A DNA stretch of 14,511 nt, taken from contig CAIMEK010000809.1 of assembly GCA_903839965.1 (NCBI GenBank), forward strand, positions 1-14,511, written 5' to 3'. The notes below the pieces were generated by a model that was not told the origin of the DNA, searched no databases, and saw nothing but the letters and a program-made list of their open reading frames with translations. The stretch's first letter is position 1. Each line of letters opens with the position of its first letter. Positions 6,563 to 14,511 of this stretch are shown here, one piece after another. A program made the position numbers and the translations under genes. The stretch is from an uncultured Acetobacteraceae bacterium (lineage in GTDB: Bacteria; Pseudomonadota; Alphaproteobacteria; Acetobacterales; Acetobacteraceae).

Positions 6563-8620
6563 CACGATCGGCAGTTTCGCCCCGTCGCGCAGGAACAGCG
6601 GGATGCGTTCCAGTGGTGCCGGTACGCTGATGCGTTGCCCGCCGGCGAAGCATTGGCCGGTCCAGGCGCAGGTCCATTCCGCCCCGGCCGGCAGATAGAC
6701 CGCCCGTTCGCGCGCCTGATAGTGCTGCACCGGCGCCACCAGCAGGTCGCTTCCGAGCATGTGGCAGTCCTCCACATCGGCGGCGGCCGGGTCGTCGGGG
6801 AATTCAAACAGCAGCGCGCGCATCGGCGGCGCACCAGTTTCGCTGTACTCGGCCATCAGCCGCATCACGTAGGGCCGCAGGCGCTCGCGGAGCGCGAGAT
6901 AGCGGCATAGGATGTCGTAGACCTCTTCACCCCAGCTCCACACCTCATTGTCGCCGCCGGTGTCAGTGAACACCAGCACCGAATCTTTGCCGTACGGCTT
7001 GGCCGGCTTGTCCTTGAGCTTCGTCACCTCGTTGGGAATGCGGAAGCCGTGCAGGCGGAACACCGGGCAGAATGCACCCCACTCGAACCAACGCACCAGC
7101 AGTTCGCGGAACTCGGGATCCTCGCCGTTGCCTTCGTAGAAGCCGCCGATGTCGGTGGTCCACCAGCCCAGCCCGGACAGGCCGATATTGAGGCCGGCGC
7201 GAATTTGTGCGCGGAACACCTCGAAGGTGGAGCGGATGTCGCCCGACCACAGCAACGTGCCGTAACGCTGGCTGCCCGCCCAGGCCGAGCGGCAGAGGAA
7301 CATGCCCTCCTGCTCGCCGGTGGCCTGCATGCCCTCCCAGAAGCCACGCTCGTGGAAGAACGGATAGGCGTTCAGCACCTCCATGCCGCCGCCCAGGTGC
7401 AGGCGCATGATTTCAGGGTGGGTCGGACGGCATTCCGGCTCGCAGGCATCGAGCCAGAAGGCGCGAATGCCGTATTGCATGTAGTTGCGCCGCACCACGT
7501 CGAACACGAAGGCGCGGGCTTCGGGATTGGTCGAGTCGTAGAAGGCGAGCGGTACCTTGTAGAGGGCGCCGGTGTCGGTATCGAGCTGGATCTTGAAGGT
7601 AGGCAAGCCGCGATCGGCGCGGATCAGCCAACCCTCCTCCAACATGCGCGGCGCGTTCTCGGAATTGAGGTTCACGGTGGGCCAGATCGACACCATCACC
7701 TCAATGCCCATGTCGCGCAACTCGCGCACCATTACGGCCGGGTCGGGCCAAGCCACCGGGTCGAACTTCCAGTCGCCGTGGTGAGTCCAGTGGAAAAAAT
7801 CGATAACGATACACGACATCGGCAGACCGCGCCGATGGTGCTCGCGCGCGACCGCGAGCAGTTCCTCTTGGTTGCGATAGCGCAGGCGTGACTGCCAGAA
7901 GCCCGAGGCCCATTGCGGGAAGGCCGGCGCGTGGCCAGTGGCATCGGCGTAGTTCTTCATGATTTCGGCGGGCGTGCCGGCGGTGACCCAGTAGTCGAGC
8001 TGGCGGGCGCAGTCGGCGCGCCAGCGGGTCAGGCTGCGGCCCAGCTCGATGCGCCCGACCGCCGGGTTGTTCCACAGGAAGCCATAGCCGCGGCTGCTGA
8101 CGGCGAAGGGAATGTTGACCTCGGAATTGTCCTGCAGCATCGGCAAGACGCAGCCCTTCTGATCGAACAGTCCGTGCTGGCGCTGGCCAAGGCCCCAAAA
8201 GCGCTCGCCGTCATGCGCGCGGAAGGTGGTCTCGATGGTCCATGTCTCGGCGGAATCCGCCTTGTAGTGGCGCGCCGGCGGCCATGCGAAATGCGGGCGC
8301 TGCTCGGTGAGCAACTCGCGGCCGGTGACCAAGTCGGTGAAGCGGACATTGAGTTCCTGCTTCGGCTCGCCGTGGGTGTGCCCCACGGACACATCGCAGG
8401 CCAGGCGCCCGTTGACCATTCGCGCGGTCTCGACGCCGAGGGTGACGGTGCCGGGGCGGCGGGCCTCGGCGAGCAGGGCGGAGAGCGCGTCGTCACGCAT
8501 GCCCTGGGCGACAGTGCCGCGGAGGCGCAGCCCGTCGGGTCCCCAGGCATCGATCCGGATGGTTTCGGCGTTGTAGCGGCACAGCAGGGCGCCGTCCTGC
8601 TCGGTAAAGCTCGGACCCAT
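6560..8620 (-). CDS. Glycoside hydrolase family 31 (alpha-xylosidase/alpha-glucosidase type)
   Basis: Cytoplasmic retaining alpha-glycosidase of 686 residues with no signal peptide, probably releasing xylose or glucose from the non-reducing end of an imported oligosaccharide. An N-terminal beta-sandwich is followed by the catalytic barrel. The barrel contains VIDFFHW (about 272-278) and DWKFDPVAWPDP, the nucleophile motif FWLDACEPE (Asp391), the substrate-site WSGDI (Asp461) and the acid/base motif WWTTDIGGF (Asp490), then FRLHGF. The overall pattern matches the XylS/YicI-like branch rather than sulfoquinovosidase. ATG 8620 is chosen because GGGAGA lies about 7 nt upstream on the minus strand; upstream in-frame codons lack a site. 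The protein ends shortly after PLFLRDGAKLPIV, where some relatives carry another C-terminal domain, and transposase sequence begins at its stop codon. The C-terminus may therefore be shortened. An operator-like palindrome lies 43 bp upstream. Confidence 0.92.
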   Translation of the reverse strand: MGPSFTEQDGALLCRYNAETIRIDAWGPDGLRLRGTVAQGMRDDALSALLAEARRPGTVTLGVETARMVNGRLACDVSVGHTHGEPKQELNVRFTDLVTGRELLTEQRPHFAWPPARHYKADSAETWTIETTFRAHDGERFWGLGQRQHGLFDQKGCVLPMLQDNSEVNIPFAVSSRGYGFLWNNPAVGRIELGRSLTRWRADCARQLDYWVTAGTPAEIMKNYADATGHAPAFPQWASGFWQSRLRYRNQEELLAVAREHHRRGLPMSCIVIDFFHWTHHGDWKFDPVAWPDPAVMVRELRDMGIEVMVSIWPTVNLNSENAPRMLEEGWLIRADRGLPTFKIQLDTDTGALYKVPLAFYDSTNPEARAFVFDVVRRNYMQYGIRAFWLDACEPECRPTHPEIMRLHLGGGMEVLNAYPFFHERGFWEGMQATGEQEGMFLCRSAWAGSQRYGTLLWSGDIRSTFEVFRAQIRAGLNIGLSGLGWWTTDIGGFYEGNGEDPEFRELLVRWFEWGAFCPVFRLHGFRIPNEVTKLKDKPAKPYGKDSVLVFTDTGGDNEVWSWGEEVYDILCRYLALRERLRPYVMRLMAEYSETGAPPMRALLFEFPDDPAAADVEDCHMLGSDLLVAPVQHYQARERAVYLPAGAEWTCAWTGQCFAGGQRISVPAPLERIPLFLRDGAKLPIV

Positions 8621-8662
8621 TGACGTTTCTCCCTTGCGGCCGGGGCCGATGGAGGTCCCATG

Positions 8663-8678
8663 CCAAAATCGTTTTTGG
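8663..8678. promoter_or_regulatory. LacI-family operator-like palindrome at the GH31 promoter
   Basis: CCAAAATCGTTTTTGG is a 16-bp near-perfect palindrome around a central CG, with one mismatched pair beside the centre. LacI-family proteins commonly bind such CG-centred even palindromes. The left nine bases, CCAAAATCG, recur exactly at 9895-9903 in the lacI/ABC intergenic region. A regulator of the right family is encoded next door at 8855-9880. Confidence 0.65.
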
Positions 8679-8707
8679 ATATGCCACGCGGATTGGCGGC
8701 CCGTCAA
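8678..8707 (-). promoter_or_regulatory. Candidate promoter of the GH31 gene
   Basis: On the minus strand TTGACG (8707-8702) is followed after 18 bp by CATATC (8683-8678), a fair -35 and a moderate -10 box, about 60 bp before the GH31 start. A second TTGACG further upstream (8751-8746) has no good -10 partner. The 16-bp operator-like palindrome at 8663-8678 touches the -10 box and would cover the transcription start, a typical position for repression. Confidence 0.45.
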
Positions 8708-8818
8708 CAGCCACCCACCAGTCTGCGATATGGCAGTCCATGGATACGTCAATTGAGAGTATCTGGTGAAATAGCGGGGCGCCGATATGCCGGAAGACCC
8801 AAACCTTCAGCCGAGATC

Positions 8819-8839
8819 GGTTTTGGAAGTCCCAAAACC
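8819..8839. repeat. Inverted repeat (8-bp arms) just after lacI
   Basis: GGTTTTGG (8819-8826) and CCAAAACC (8832-8839) are perfect complements separated by 5 bases, about 16 bp beyond the lacI stop. It could be the lacI transcript terminator, although no T-run follows on either strand. The arms also resemble the operator half-sites (CCAAAA/TTTTGG) in reversed order, so an accessory regulator site is an alternative. Confidence 0.45.
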
Positions 8840-8854
8840 CCGGTTGCGCCTGAC

Positions 8855-9880
8855 CTAGCCGTGCCCTGGCGGCGGGCCGGCGGCATCGGAGGCGCGCGCC
8901 ACCAATTCGGGCATCCAGACCTCCTGCAACCCGGCCGGATCCTGCCCGCCGAGCACGCCCAGCAGCATCTCGGTGGCGCGCTGCCCGGCAGCGCGGAACG
9001 GCGCGCGGAAAGTGGTGAGCGGCGGGTTGGCGTAGCTACCCAGCGGGTTGTCGCCGCAGCCGATCACCGCGATATCGTGCCCGGCGCGCAGCCCGTCCTG
9101 CTCCAACGCCCTCAGCGCACCCAGCGCCAGCGCGTCGTCGCCGCAGATCAGCGCGGTGGGGCGGGGGGGGTGCGACAGCAACTCGCGGGTGGCTGCCATG
9201 CTGGCCGACTCGCTCATCTCGGCGTGAACCACCAGGTTGCGGCTGCGCCTGAGCCCGGCCTCCAGCATGGTCTGCTCGTAACCCTGCCGGGCGTGTGCGC
9301 TGTACATCAGCGTGGCCGGGCTGTTAAGCAGGGCAATCCGCTTATGCCCAAGGCCGATCAGGCGTTGGCACGCCATGCGGGTGAAGGCGGCGTGGTCGAT
9401 ATCGACATAGGCGAACGGCTCGGTGGTCTCGCTGCGTCCCACTGTAGCAAACGGAAAGCCGCGCCGCAGCAGCCAGATCAGCCGCTCGTCCGACCGCCGC
9501 GTGCGGCACAGCAGCACCGCCTCGACCTGATGCTCCTCGACCATACGGCGCAGGCAGGCGAACTCGTCCTGCTCGGATTTCGCGGTGTTGACCACGAGAT
9601 GGAATTCGGTTTCACGCAACGCCTCGTCGATGCCGGCGAGCATTTCGAGTTGGAAGAAGTTCACCGACGAGCCGCGCGGCGGCGAGAGCAGGAAGCCGAT
9701 CGCCTCGGCGCGTCCGGTGCGCAACTGCCGCCCGGCGGCACTGGCGCGATAGCCCAGGTGCCGGGCCGCCTCCTCGACGCGCCGACGGGTTTCCGCGCTG
9801 ACGTCGCTGTAGCCGTTGAGCGCACGCGAGACCGTGCTGGCGGACAGTCCGATGGTTTTTGCAAATTGGGCGAGGTTCAC
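8855..9880 (-). CDS. LacI-family transcriptional regulator
   Basis: DNA-binding repressor of 341 residues, the normal length. The N-terminal helix-turn-helix and hinge helix read LAQFAKTIGLSASTVSRALNG and then VSAETRRRVEEAARHLGY, within residues 3-45. The periplasmic-binding-protein-like effector domain begins at about residue 60 (IGFLLSPPRG) and includes YVDIDHAAFTRMACQRLIGLGH, ALICGDDALALGALRAL and VIGCGDNPLG. The start is GTG at 9880; the -10 region of the divergent promoter and the upstream sequence leave no better choice, and the ribosome binding site (GGAG about 12 nt upstream) is weak. It lies between the GH31 gene (same strand, downstream) and the divergent ABC operon. It probably represses both and itself through the two CCAAAATCG sites, with an imported sugar as inducer; this is inferred from context. 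Confidence 0.93.
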   Translation of the reverse strand: MNLAQFAKTIGLSASTVSRALNGYSDVSAETRRRVEEAARHLGYRASAAGRQLRTGRAEAIGFLLSPPRGSSVNFFQLEMLAGIDEALRETEFHLVVNTAKSEQDEFACLRRMVEEHQVEAVLLCRTRRSDERLIWLLRRGFPFATVGRSETTEPFAYVDIDHAAFTRMACQRLIGLGHKRIALLNSPATLMYSAHARQGYEQTMLEAGLRRSRNLVVHAEMSESASMAATRELLSHPPRPTALICGDDALALGALRALEQDGLRAGHDIAVIGCGDNPLGSYANPPLTTFRAPFRAAGQRATEMLLGVLGGQDPAGLQEVWMPELVARASDAAGPPPGHG

Positions 9881-9894
9881 GGGAGCACTCTACT

Positions 9895-9910
9895 CCAAAA
9901 TCGATTCTGT
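9895..9910. promoter_or_regulatory. Second operator-like site, between lacI and the ABC operon
   Basis: CCAAAATCGATTCTGT shares its first nine bases with the GH31 palindrome and is a weaker palindrome around a CG centre. It overlaps the first base of the -35 box of the ABC promoter and sits 15 bp upstream of the lacI start codon, so a bound repressor could block the ABC operon and also limit lacI transcription. Confidence 0.55.
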
Positions 9911-9938
9911 TGACAGCCCGACATGCGCCCGCTATAGA
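9910..9938 (+). promoter_or_regulatory. Sigma70-like promoter of the ABC operon
   Basis: A consensus TTGACA (9910-9915) is followed after exactly 17 bp by TATAGA (9933-9938). This is the best promoter match seen in the window. Transcription would begin near 9945 and give an 80-base leader before the ATPase start at 10028. The operator-like site at 9895-9910 abuts the -35 box. Confidence 0.7.
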
Positions 9939-10027
9939 ATGACGAAACGTCTAACCGCGACCGCCCTCGCCCCGGCTGGGTGTACACCAGCGGGACGATG
10001 AGTGGGACGTTTCTGCCGGGAGAAGAA

Positions 10028-11095
<1,068 letters not shown>

Positions 11096-11144
11096 ACAAA
11101 GCGCGCGGCGACCTGCCAGCGCGCAGAACGAGGAGAATCGGTGC

Positions 11145-12398
11145 ATGAAACGGCGTAACTTCTGCGCTTTGGCGACGGCAGGTTCGGCCACCCTCGCGCT
11201 CGGTGTTCAGCCGGCTCGGGCAGCGGCCACCACGGTCCAGTTGTGGCACATCTTCGGCTATTCCACGGAGCCGGGGCTGATCAATATCGGCCGCTTCAAC
11301 GAAGCTCGCACGGACATCCAGATCGACGGCAAATCGATCCCATTCGGGCAGCTCTCCCAGCAGCTCGTCAAGGCGGTTGCCACCGGCGACGTGCCCGACC
11401 TGATCACCATCGACAACCCCACCGTCGCTAGCTTCGCCAGCCAGGGCGTGCTGGAAGAGGTCGGCGCCCGCGTGGCCGCTTCGAAGACGCTGGCCAAGGA
11501 CCGCTTCTTCCCAGGCTCCTGGGCCACCACGATCTATAATGGCAAGCAGTTCGCCGTGCCGGGCGAGGTCAACACGCTGTTGTTCTATGTCAATCTTGAC
11601 CTGCTGCGCGCCGCCGGCATCGAGCCCACGAAGCTGCCGCAGACCTGGGCCGAGCTCACCGCCGCGGCCGCCAAGGTTGCCGACCCCACGAAGGGCAAGT
11701 ACGGCGTCGGTGTCTCGGCGATCCAGACCGAGGAAGGCACCTTCCAGTGGTTGCCGTTCCTGCAACAGTCGGGTGCCGGTCTCAAGGATCTCGCCTCGCC
11801 GGATGGCGTAGCGGCGCTGCAGCTCTGGGTGGACTGGGTGCAGAAGGGCTACGCCTCGCGCGATATCCTGGTGAAGCGCCAATCGGAAATGACCGACGCG
11901 TGGCTGGCTGGCAATTCGGCCTTCTCGCTGAGCGGGCCGTGGGAATTGCCGCGAGTGCTGCGCGACGTGAAGTTCAACTGGACTGTCATGCCGATGCCGG
12001 TGCGCGAAGGCAAGAACATCCGCGCCACCGCGCTGGGCGGCTACGTCTGGGCGATCCCCAAGGGGGCCAAAAACATTGACGCTGCCTTTAAAGTCGTCGA
12101 ATATATGCTCACGCCTGAGCAGGCCGTGCGCTCATTCATCGGCGGGCGCCTGCCCGCGGTGCAGGACGTGCAGCCACCGGCCGATCTGCCACGCGCTGAG
12201 GTCTACGCAGCCTATGAAGGGCAGCTCAAATATGCCCGCCCGCGCGGTCCTTCGCAGGACTGGCCACGGATTTCCGAAGCCTTGCAACGCGCCATCCAGC
12301 AGGCCATCACCGGCCAGCAGACCGCACAGCAGGCGCTGTCCACCGCTTCGGTCACCATCGCGCCGCTGATTCAGCGAAATCCGATCGAAGGCATGTAG
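11145..12398 (+). CDS. Sugar ABC transporter substrate-binding protein
   Basis: Periplasmic receptor (417 residues) of the solute-binding family 1 (MalE-like) type that captures the oligosaccharide. The signal sequence begins MKRRNFCALA, which has a twin-arginine-like RRxFxxL pattern, continues through a hydrophobic core and has a likely cleavage after ARA near residue 26. The mature domain starts with VQLWHIFG. Family features are a phase containing ATGDVPDLITID, FAVPGEVNTLLFYVNLDLLRAAGI followed by PQTWAEL, and ALGGYVWAIPKGAKNIDAAFKVVEYM near the C-terminal third. AGGAGA at 11131-11136, 8 nt before ATG 11145, supports this start. It lies between the ATPase and the two permeases. With a GH31 gene nearby the ligand is probably an alpha-linked gluco- or xylo-oligosaccharide, but that is inference. 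Confidence 0.94.
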   Translation: MKRRNFCALATAGSATLALGVQPARAAATTVQLWHIFGYSTEPGLINIGRFNEARTDIQIDGKSIPFGQLSQQLVKAVATGDVPDLITIDNPTVASFASQGVLEEVGARVAASKTLAKDRFFPGSWATTIYNGKQFAVPGEVNTLLFYVNLDLLRAAGIEPTKLPQTWAELTAAAAKVADPTKGKYGVGVSAIQTEEGTFQWLPFLQQSGAGLKDLASPDGVAALQLWVDWVQKGYASRDILVKRQSEMTDAWLAGNSAFSLSGPWELPRVLRDVKFNWTVMPMPVREGKNIRATALGGYVWAIPKGAKNIDAAFKVVEYMLTPEQAVRSFIGGRLPAVQDVQPPADLPRAEVYAAYEGQLKYARPRGPSQDWPRISEALQRAIQQAITGQQTAQQALSTASVTIAPLIQRNPIEGM

Positions 12399-12417
12399 GC
12401 AACGGCGGCAACGCGCA

Positions 12418-13359
12418 GTGTCCTTCCCACATCGTCGCTCCCTGGACATCACGCCGTGGCGGATGTTGCGCGACCGCTTCCTCGATTCCTCGGCGATCTG
12501 GGGCCTACTGGTTGGCGCGGCGGCGCTGTTCCTGGGGCTGCTGGTCGGCTACCCGATCGTCTACAACCTGGTGATGAGCGTGCAGGAAGTCACGCTCGGC
12601 AACCTGCCGTCGTTCAGCCGCCCCTGGGTCGGGCTCGACAACTACCGCGCGCTGCTGGCCGATCCGCTGTTCTGGCTGGTGGCGAAAAACACGCTGATTT
12701 TCACCGTGGTCAACGTAGCGGCGCAGTTCGTGCTCGGCCTGGGGCTGGCGCTCTATTTTCAGCTCACCTTTCCCGCCAGCGCATTCCTGCGCGGGCTGGT
12801 GCTGGTGGGTTGGATGCTTCCTCCGCTGGTGATCGGCGCGGTGTGGAAGTGGCTGCTCGGCTCCGATGGCGGTTTCGTCAACTACGCGCTGCAAAGCCTG
12901 GGCTTGATCAACAGCCGCATCTTCTGGCTATCCGACCCCGGTCTGTCGCTGATCGCGGTGACGATGGCCAACATTTGGTTTGGCGTGCCCTTCAACATGA
13001 TCTTGCTGGCCGCAGGCCTGGCCGGCATTCCCAACGACATCTACGAGGCCGCCGCGCTTGACGGCGCGGGCCGGGGGCGGCGCTTCATCTGGATCACGAT
13101 GCCCATGCTGCGTCCGACCATCTACGCGCTGCTCTCTCTCTCCACGGTCTATACGCTGCGCGCCTTCGACCTGATCTACACCATGACCCATGGCGGACCG
13201 CTCGACAGCAGCAACATCTTCCCGGTTTGGTCGTATCGCATAAGCTTCGAGCTGTTCGACTTCGGCGGCGGCGCGGCGATTGCCACCGCGATGTTCGTCG
13301 TCGTGCTGGTGGTGGCGCTGGCCTACGTGCGCAGCGTGAATGCTGAGCGCCCGACTTGA
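12418..13359 (+). CDS. Sugar ABC transporter permease, MalF type
   Basis: Inner-membrane channel subunit (313 residues) with six probable helices. The first runs from about residue 28 to 53 (WGLLVGAAALFLG onwards). PWVGLDNYRALLADPLFW (69-86) is a standard MalF-family segment preceding the permease domain. The EAA loop is YEAAALDGAGRGRRF (209-223), then ITMPMLRP, which docks on the ATPase. The annotated start is GTG 12418, 19 bp after the binding-protein stop, without a convincing ribosome binding site. ATG 12463 is an alternative that would drop 15 residues outside the membrane part. The gene overlaps the next permease by 4 bp. Assignment is firm. Confidence 0.93.
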   Translation: MSFPHRRSLDITPWRMLRDRFLDSSAIWGLLVGAAALFLGLLVGYPIVYNLVMSVQEVTLGNLPSFSRPWVGLDNYRALLADPLFWLVAKNTLIFTVVNVAAQFVLGLGLALYFQLTFPASAFLRGLVLVGWMLPPLVIGAVWKWLLGSDGGFVNYALQSLGLINSRIFWLSDPGLSLIAVTMANIWFGVPFNMILLAAGLAGIPNDIYEAAALDGAGRGRRFIWITMPMLRPTIYALLSLSTVYTLRAFDLIYTMTHGGPLDSSNIFPVWSYRISFELFDFGGGAAIATAMFVVVLVVALAYVRSVNAERPT

Positions 13360-14228
13360 GCGCGCCTTGGTTCCCCGAGGACGGTGGCGGCGGCGCACGG
13401 CGCGCCTTCGCCGCGATCACCCCCGGGCTACTGACGGCCGGCGGCATTATCATCGCCGCGATCTACCTGTTCCCGGTCTACTGGATGGTGATCTCGGCTC
13501 TGAAGCCGAACCCCGAGTTGTTCGCCTCCATCCCCACGCTCTATCCGCATGCGCCGACGCTGGCCGCCTTCCGTTGGATCTTCGAGCGCGAAAACGTCGG
13601 GCTTTACCTGCAGAACAGCGCCATCATCAGCTTCAGCGTCACCGCGCTCACCTTGCTGTTGGCCACCGGCGCGGCCTACGCGCTGGCCCGCGCGCGCACC
13701 TTCTGGACCGCGGCGATGGTGGTGGGCATCATGGCGGTGCAGGTGCTGCCGCCGCCGCTGCTGGTGACGCCCATGTTCGTCATCTTTCGCCAGATCGGCC
13801 TGGTGAACACCCAACTCGCGGTGATCCTCGCCACCACCACGAAAGTCCTGCCCTTCGCCATCATCATGTTGCGCACATCGTTTGCGCAAATCCCGGTGGA
13901 GCTGGAGGACGCGGCGCGCGTCGATGGCTGCCCGCGCTTCATCGCCTTCTTCCGCATCACCCTGCCGCTGGCACGCACCGGCTACATCGTCGTCAGCTCG
14001 CTGGTGTTCCTGCTAGCCTACGGCGAATTCGTCTATCCCCTGTCGCTGGTCAACCGCAAGGAACTCCAACCCGGCCCTGTCGGCCTCTACTCCTTTGTCG
14101 GCGCGGACTTCGCCGACTGGTCCGACGCCCTCGCCTTCGCCACCGTGTTCGTCATCCCGGTCATCGTGCTCTACATGTTCCTGCAACGCCGCATCGTCAG
14201 CGGATTGACGGCGGGGGCACTGAAGTAG
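13356..14228 (+). CDS. Sugar ABC transporter permease, MalG type
   Basis: Second channel subunit (290 residues) of the importer. The first helix (about 24-45) ends FPVYWMVISALKPNPELF, which is characteristic of MalG proteins. The EAA loop is VELEDAARVDGCPRF (181-195), then ITLPLA, and the C-terminus RRIVSGLTAGALK is typical of the family. The start is TTG 13356, overlapping the TGA of the upstream permease in TTGA, which implies translational coupling; no in-frame ATG lies before the first helix. It is the last gene of the operon. A 7-bp stem-loop overlaps its stop codon. Family certain; exact start somewhat less so. Confidence 0.93.
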   Translation: MSAPWFPEDGGGGARRAFAAITPGLLTAGGIIIAAIYLFPVYWMVISALKPNPELFASIPTLYPHAPTLAAFRWIFERENVGLYLQNSAIISFSVTALTLLLATGAAYALARARTFWTAAMVVGIMAVQVLPPPLLVTPMFVIFRQIGLVNTQLAVILATTTKVLPFAIIMLRTSFAQIPVELEDAARVDGCPRFIAFFRITLPLARTGYIVVSSLVFLLAYGEFVYPLSLVNRKELQPGPVGLYSFVGADFADWSDALAFATVFVIPVIVLYMFLQRRIVSGLTAGALK

Positions 14229-14247
14229 GGCCATAGGCGCTGGCCCT
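14227..14247 (+). terminator. Hairpin at the end of the ABC operon (weak terminator candidate)
   Basis: AGGGCCA (14227-14233) pairs with TGGCCCT (14241-14247) across a 7-base loop, starting inside the TAG stop of the last permease. No T-run follows, so an intrinsic terminator is doubtful. It may instead protect the mRNA 3' end or be chance in GC-rich DNA. Confidence 0.35.
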
Positions 14248-14511
14248 GGACGGGAAGACCCCGGAACGCAAGCAGCTCTCCACCCTGGAAGGTTGGAGGG
14301 CCTGGACCGCTCCTCGCGGGGTAGCCATTCGTCTGCCCGGCACGCTTCTGCTCGGAACTCCGTGCACAACCGTGGCTTACCGCCCGGCACCCTTTTCAGC
14401 CCATCTATCCTGCCAAAGCCCTTTCAGGAGCTGCACCGTTGTTTTGACTTTGAGCGCACGGTCAGAGATTATACCAGTGCCCTGAAGGGTTGACTCGTTC
14501 GTGTTTTCCGC
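14229..14511. other. 283-bp tail without a recognised gene
   Basis: Apart from the hairpin at its start I see no convincing gene, tRNA or repeat. The longest + strand frame (14293-14493) has a low-complexity, serine- and arginine-rich translation that resembles no family I know and has no ribosome binding site. The AT-richer stretch after about 14380 differs from the neighbouring genes and may be ordinary intergenic DNA or the edge of a mobile element. Confidence 0.5.

Noticed and set aside
5773..6834. Single 353-residue minus-strand protein
   Set aside because: Its first 90 residues are an out-of-frame reading of the GH31 C-terminus and its end runs out of frame into fragment A; only the middle is transposase.
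6560..8620. GH31 as a sulfoquinovosidase in an Agrobacterium-like sulfoquinovose ABC locus
   Set aside because: The gene set (GH31 plus ABC importer plus regulator) is reminiscent of it, but the catalytic motif FWLDACEPE and the surrounding sequence fit the XylS/YicI-like branch. No sulfoquinovose monooxygenase or flavin reductase is present in the window.
8660..9913. Long + strand frame across lacI
   Set aside because: It is the antisense shadow of the LacI-family gene, whose helix-turn-helix and effector domains are unmistakable.
14250..14262. Possible 23S rRNA fragment (ACGGGAAGACCCC)
   Set aside because: Only about a dozen bases resemble the rRNA; the flanks do not continue the match.

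Overview
The window looks like chromosomal DNA of a GC-rich Gram-negative bacterium, most likely a Pseudomonadota. The grounds are a TRAP transporter, Tat-type signal peptides on periplasmic binding proteins, high-GC codon use and some GTG/TTG starts. The lineage cannot be fixed more closely from the sequence alone. The content is almost entirely carbohydrate or organic-acid uptake plus cytoplasmic glycoside breakdown, with one patch of transposase debris.

Left block (1-1976, + strand): the end of a MalG-type sugar ABC permease, followed 63 bp later by a glycoside hydrolase family 4 (GH4) enzyme resembling MelA alpha-galactosidase. This is the tail of an ABC-importer/GH4 operon that begins outside the window. 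Bases 1977-2474 hold no intact gene, but on the minus strand they carry a decayed C-terminal piece of what looks like a Gfo/Idh/MocA sugar oxidoreductase, broken by an in-frame amber codon.

Middle block (2499-5427, + strand): a two-gene TRAP transporter, consisting of a Tat-exported DctP-like binding protein and a fused DctQ-DctM membrane protein. Its substrate is not evident. From about 5476 to 6562 there are two truncated, diverged, tandem fragments of one transposase type on the minus strand. The second fragment abuts the stop codon of the next gene.

Right block (6560-14228): an apparently self-contained alpha-glycoside utilisation locus. A GH31 glycosidase (alpha-xylosidase/alpha-glucosidase type) and a LacI-family regulator lie on the minus strand. 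Divergently, on the + strand, an ABC importer is encoded in the order ATPase, binding protein, permease, permease. Two matching operator-like sites (both start CCAAAATCG) sit at the inferred GH31 promoter and in the lacI/ABC intergenic region, where the site touches the -35 box of a good sigma70-like promoter. The simplest model is that the LacI protein represses the GH31 gene, the ABC operon and itself until an imported alpha-glycoside or its product appears. The ABC system brings in the oligosaccharide and the GH31 enzyme, which has no signal peptide, cleaves it in the cytoplasm. The last 283 bp after the ABC operon contain a short hairpin and no recognisable gene.
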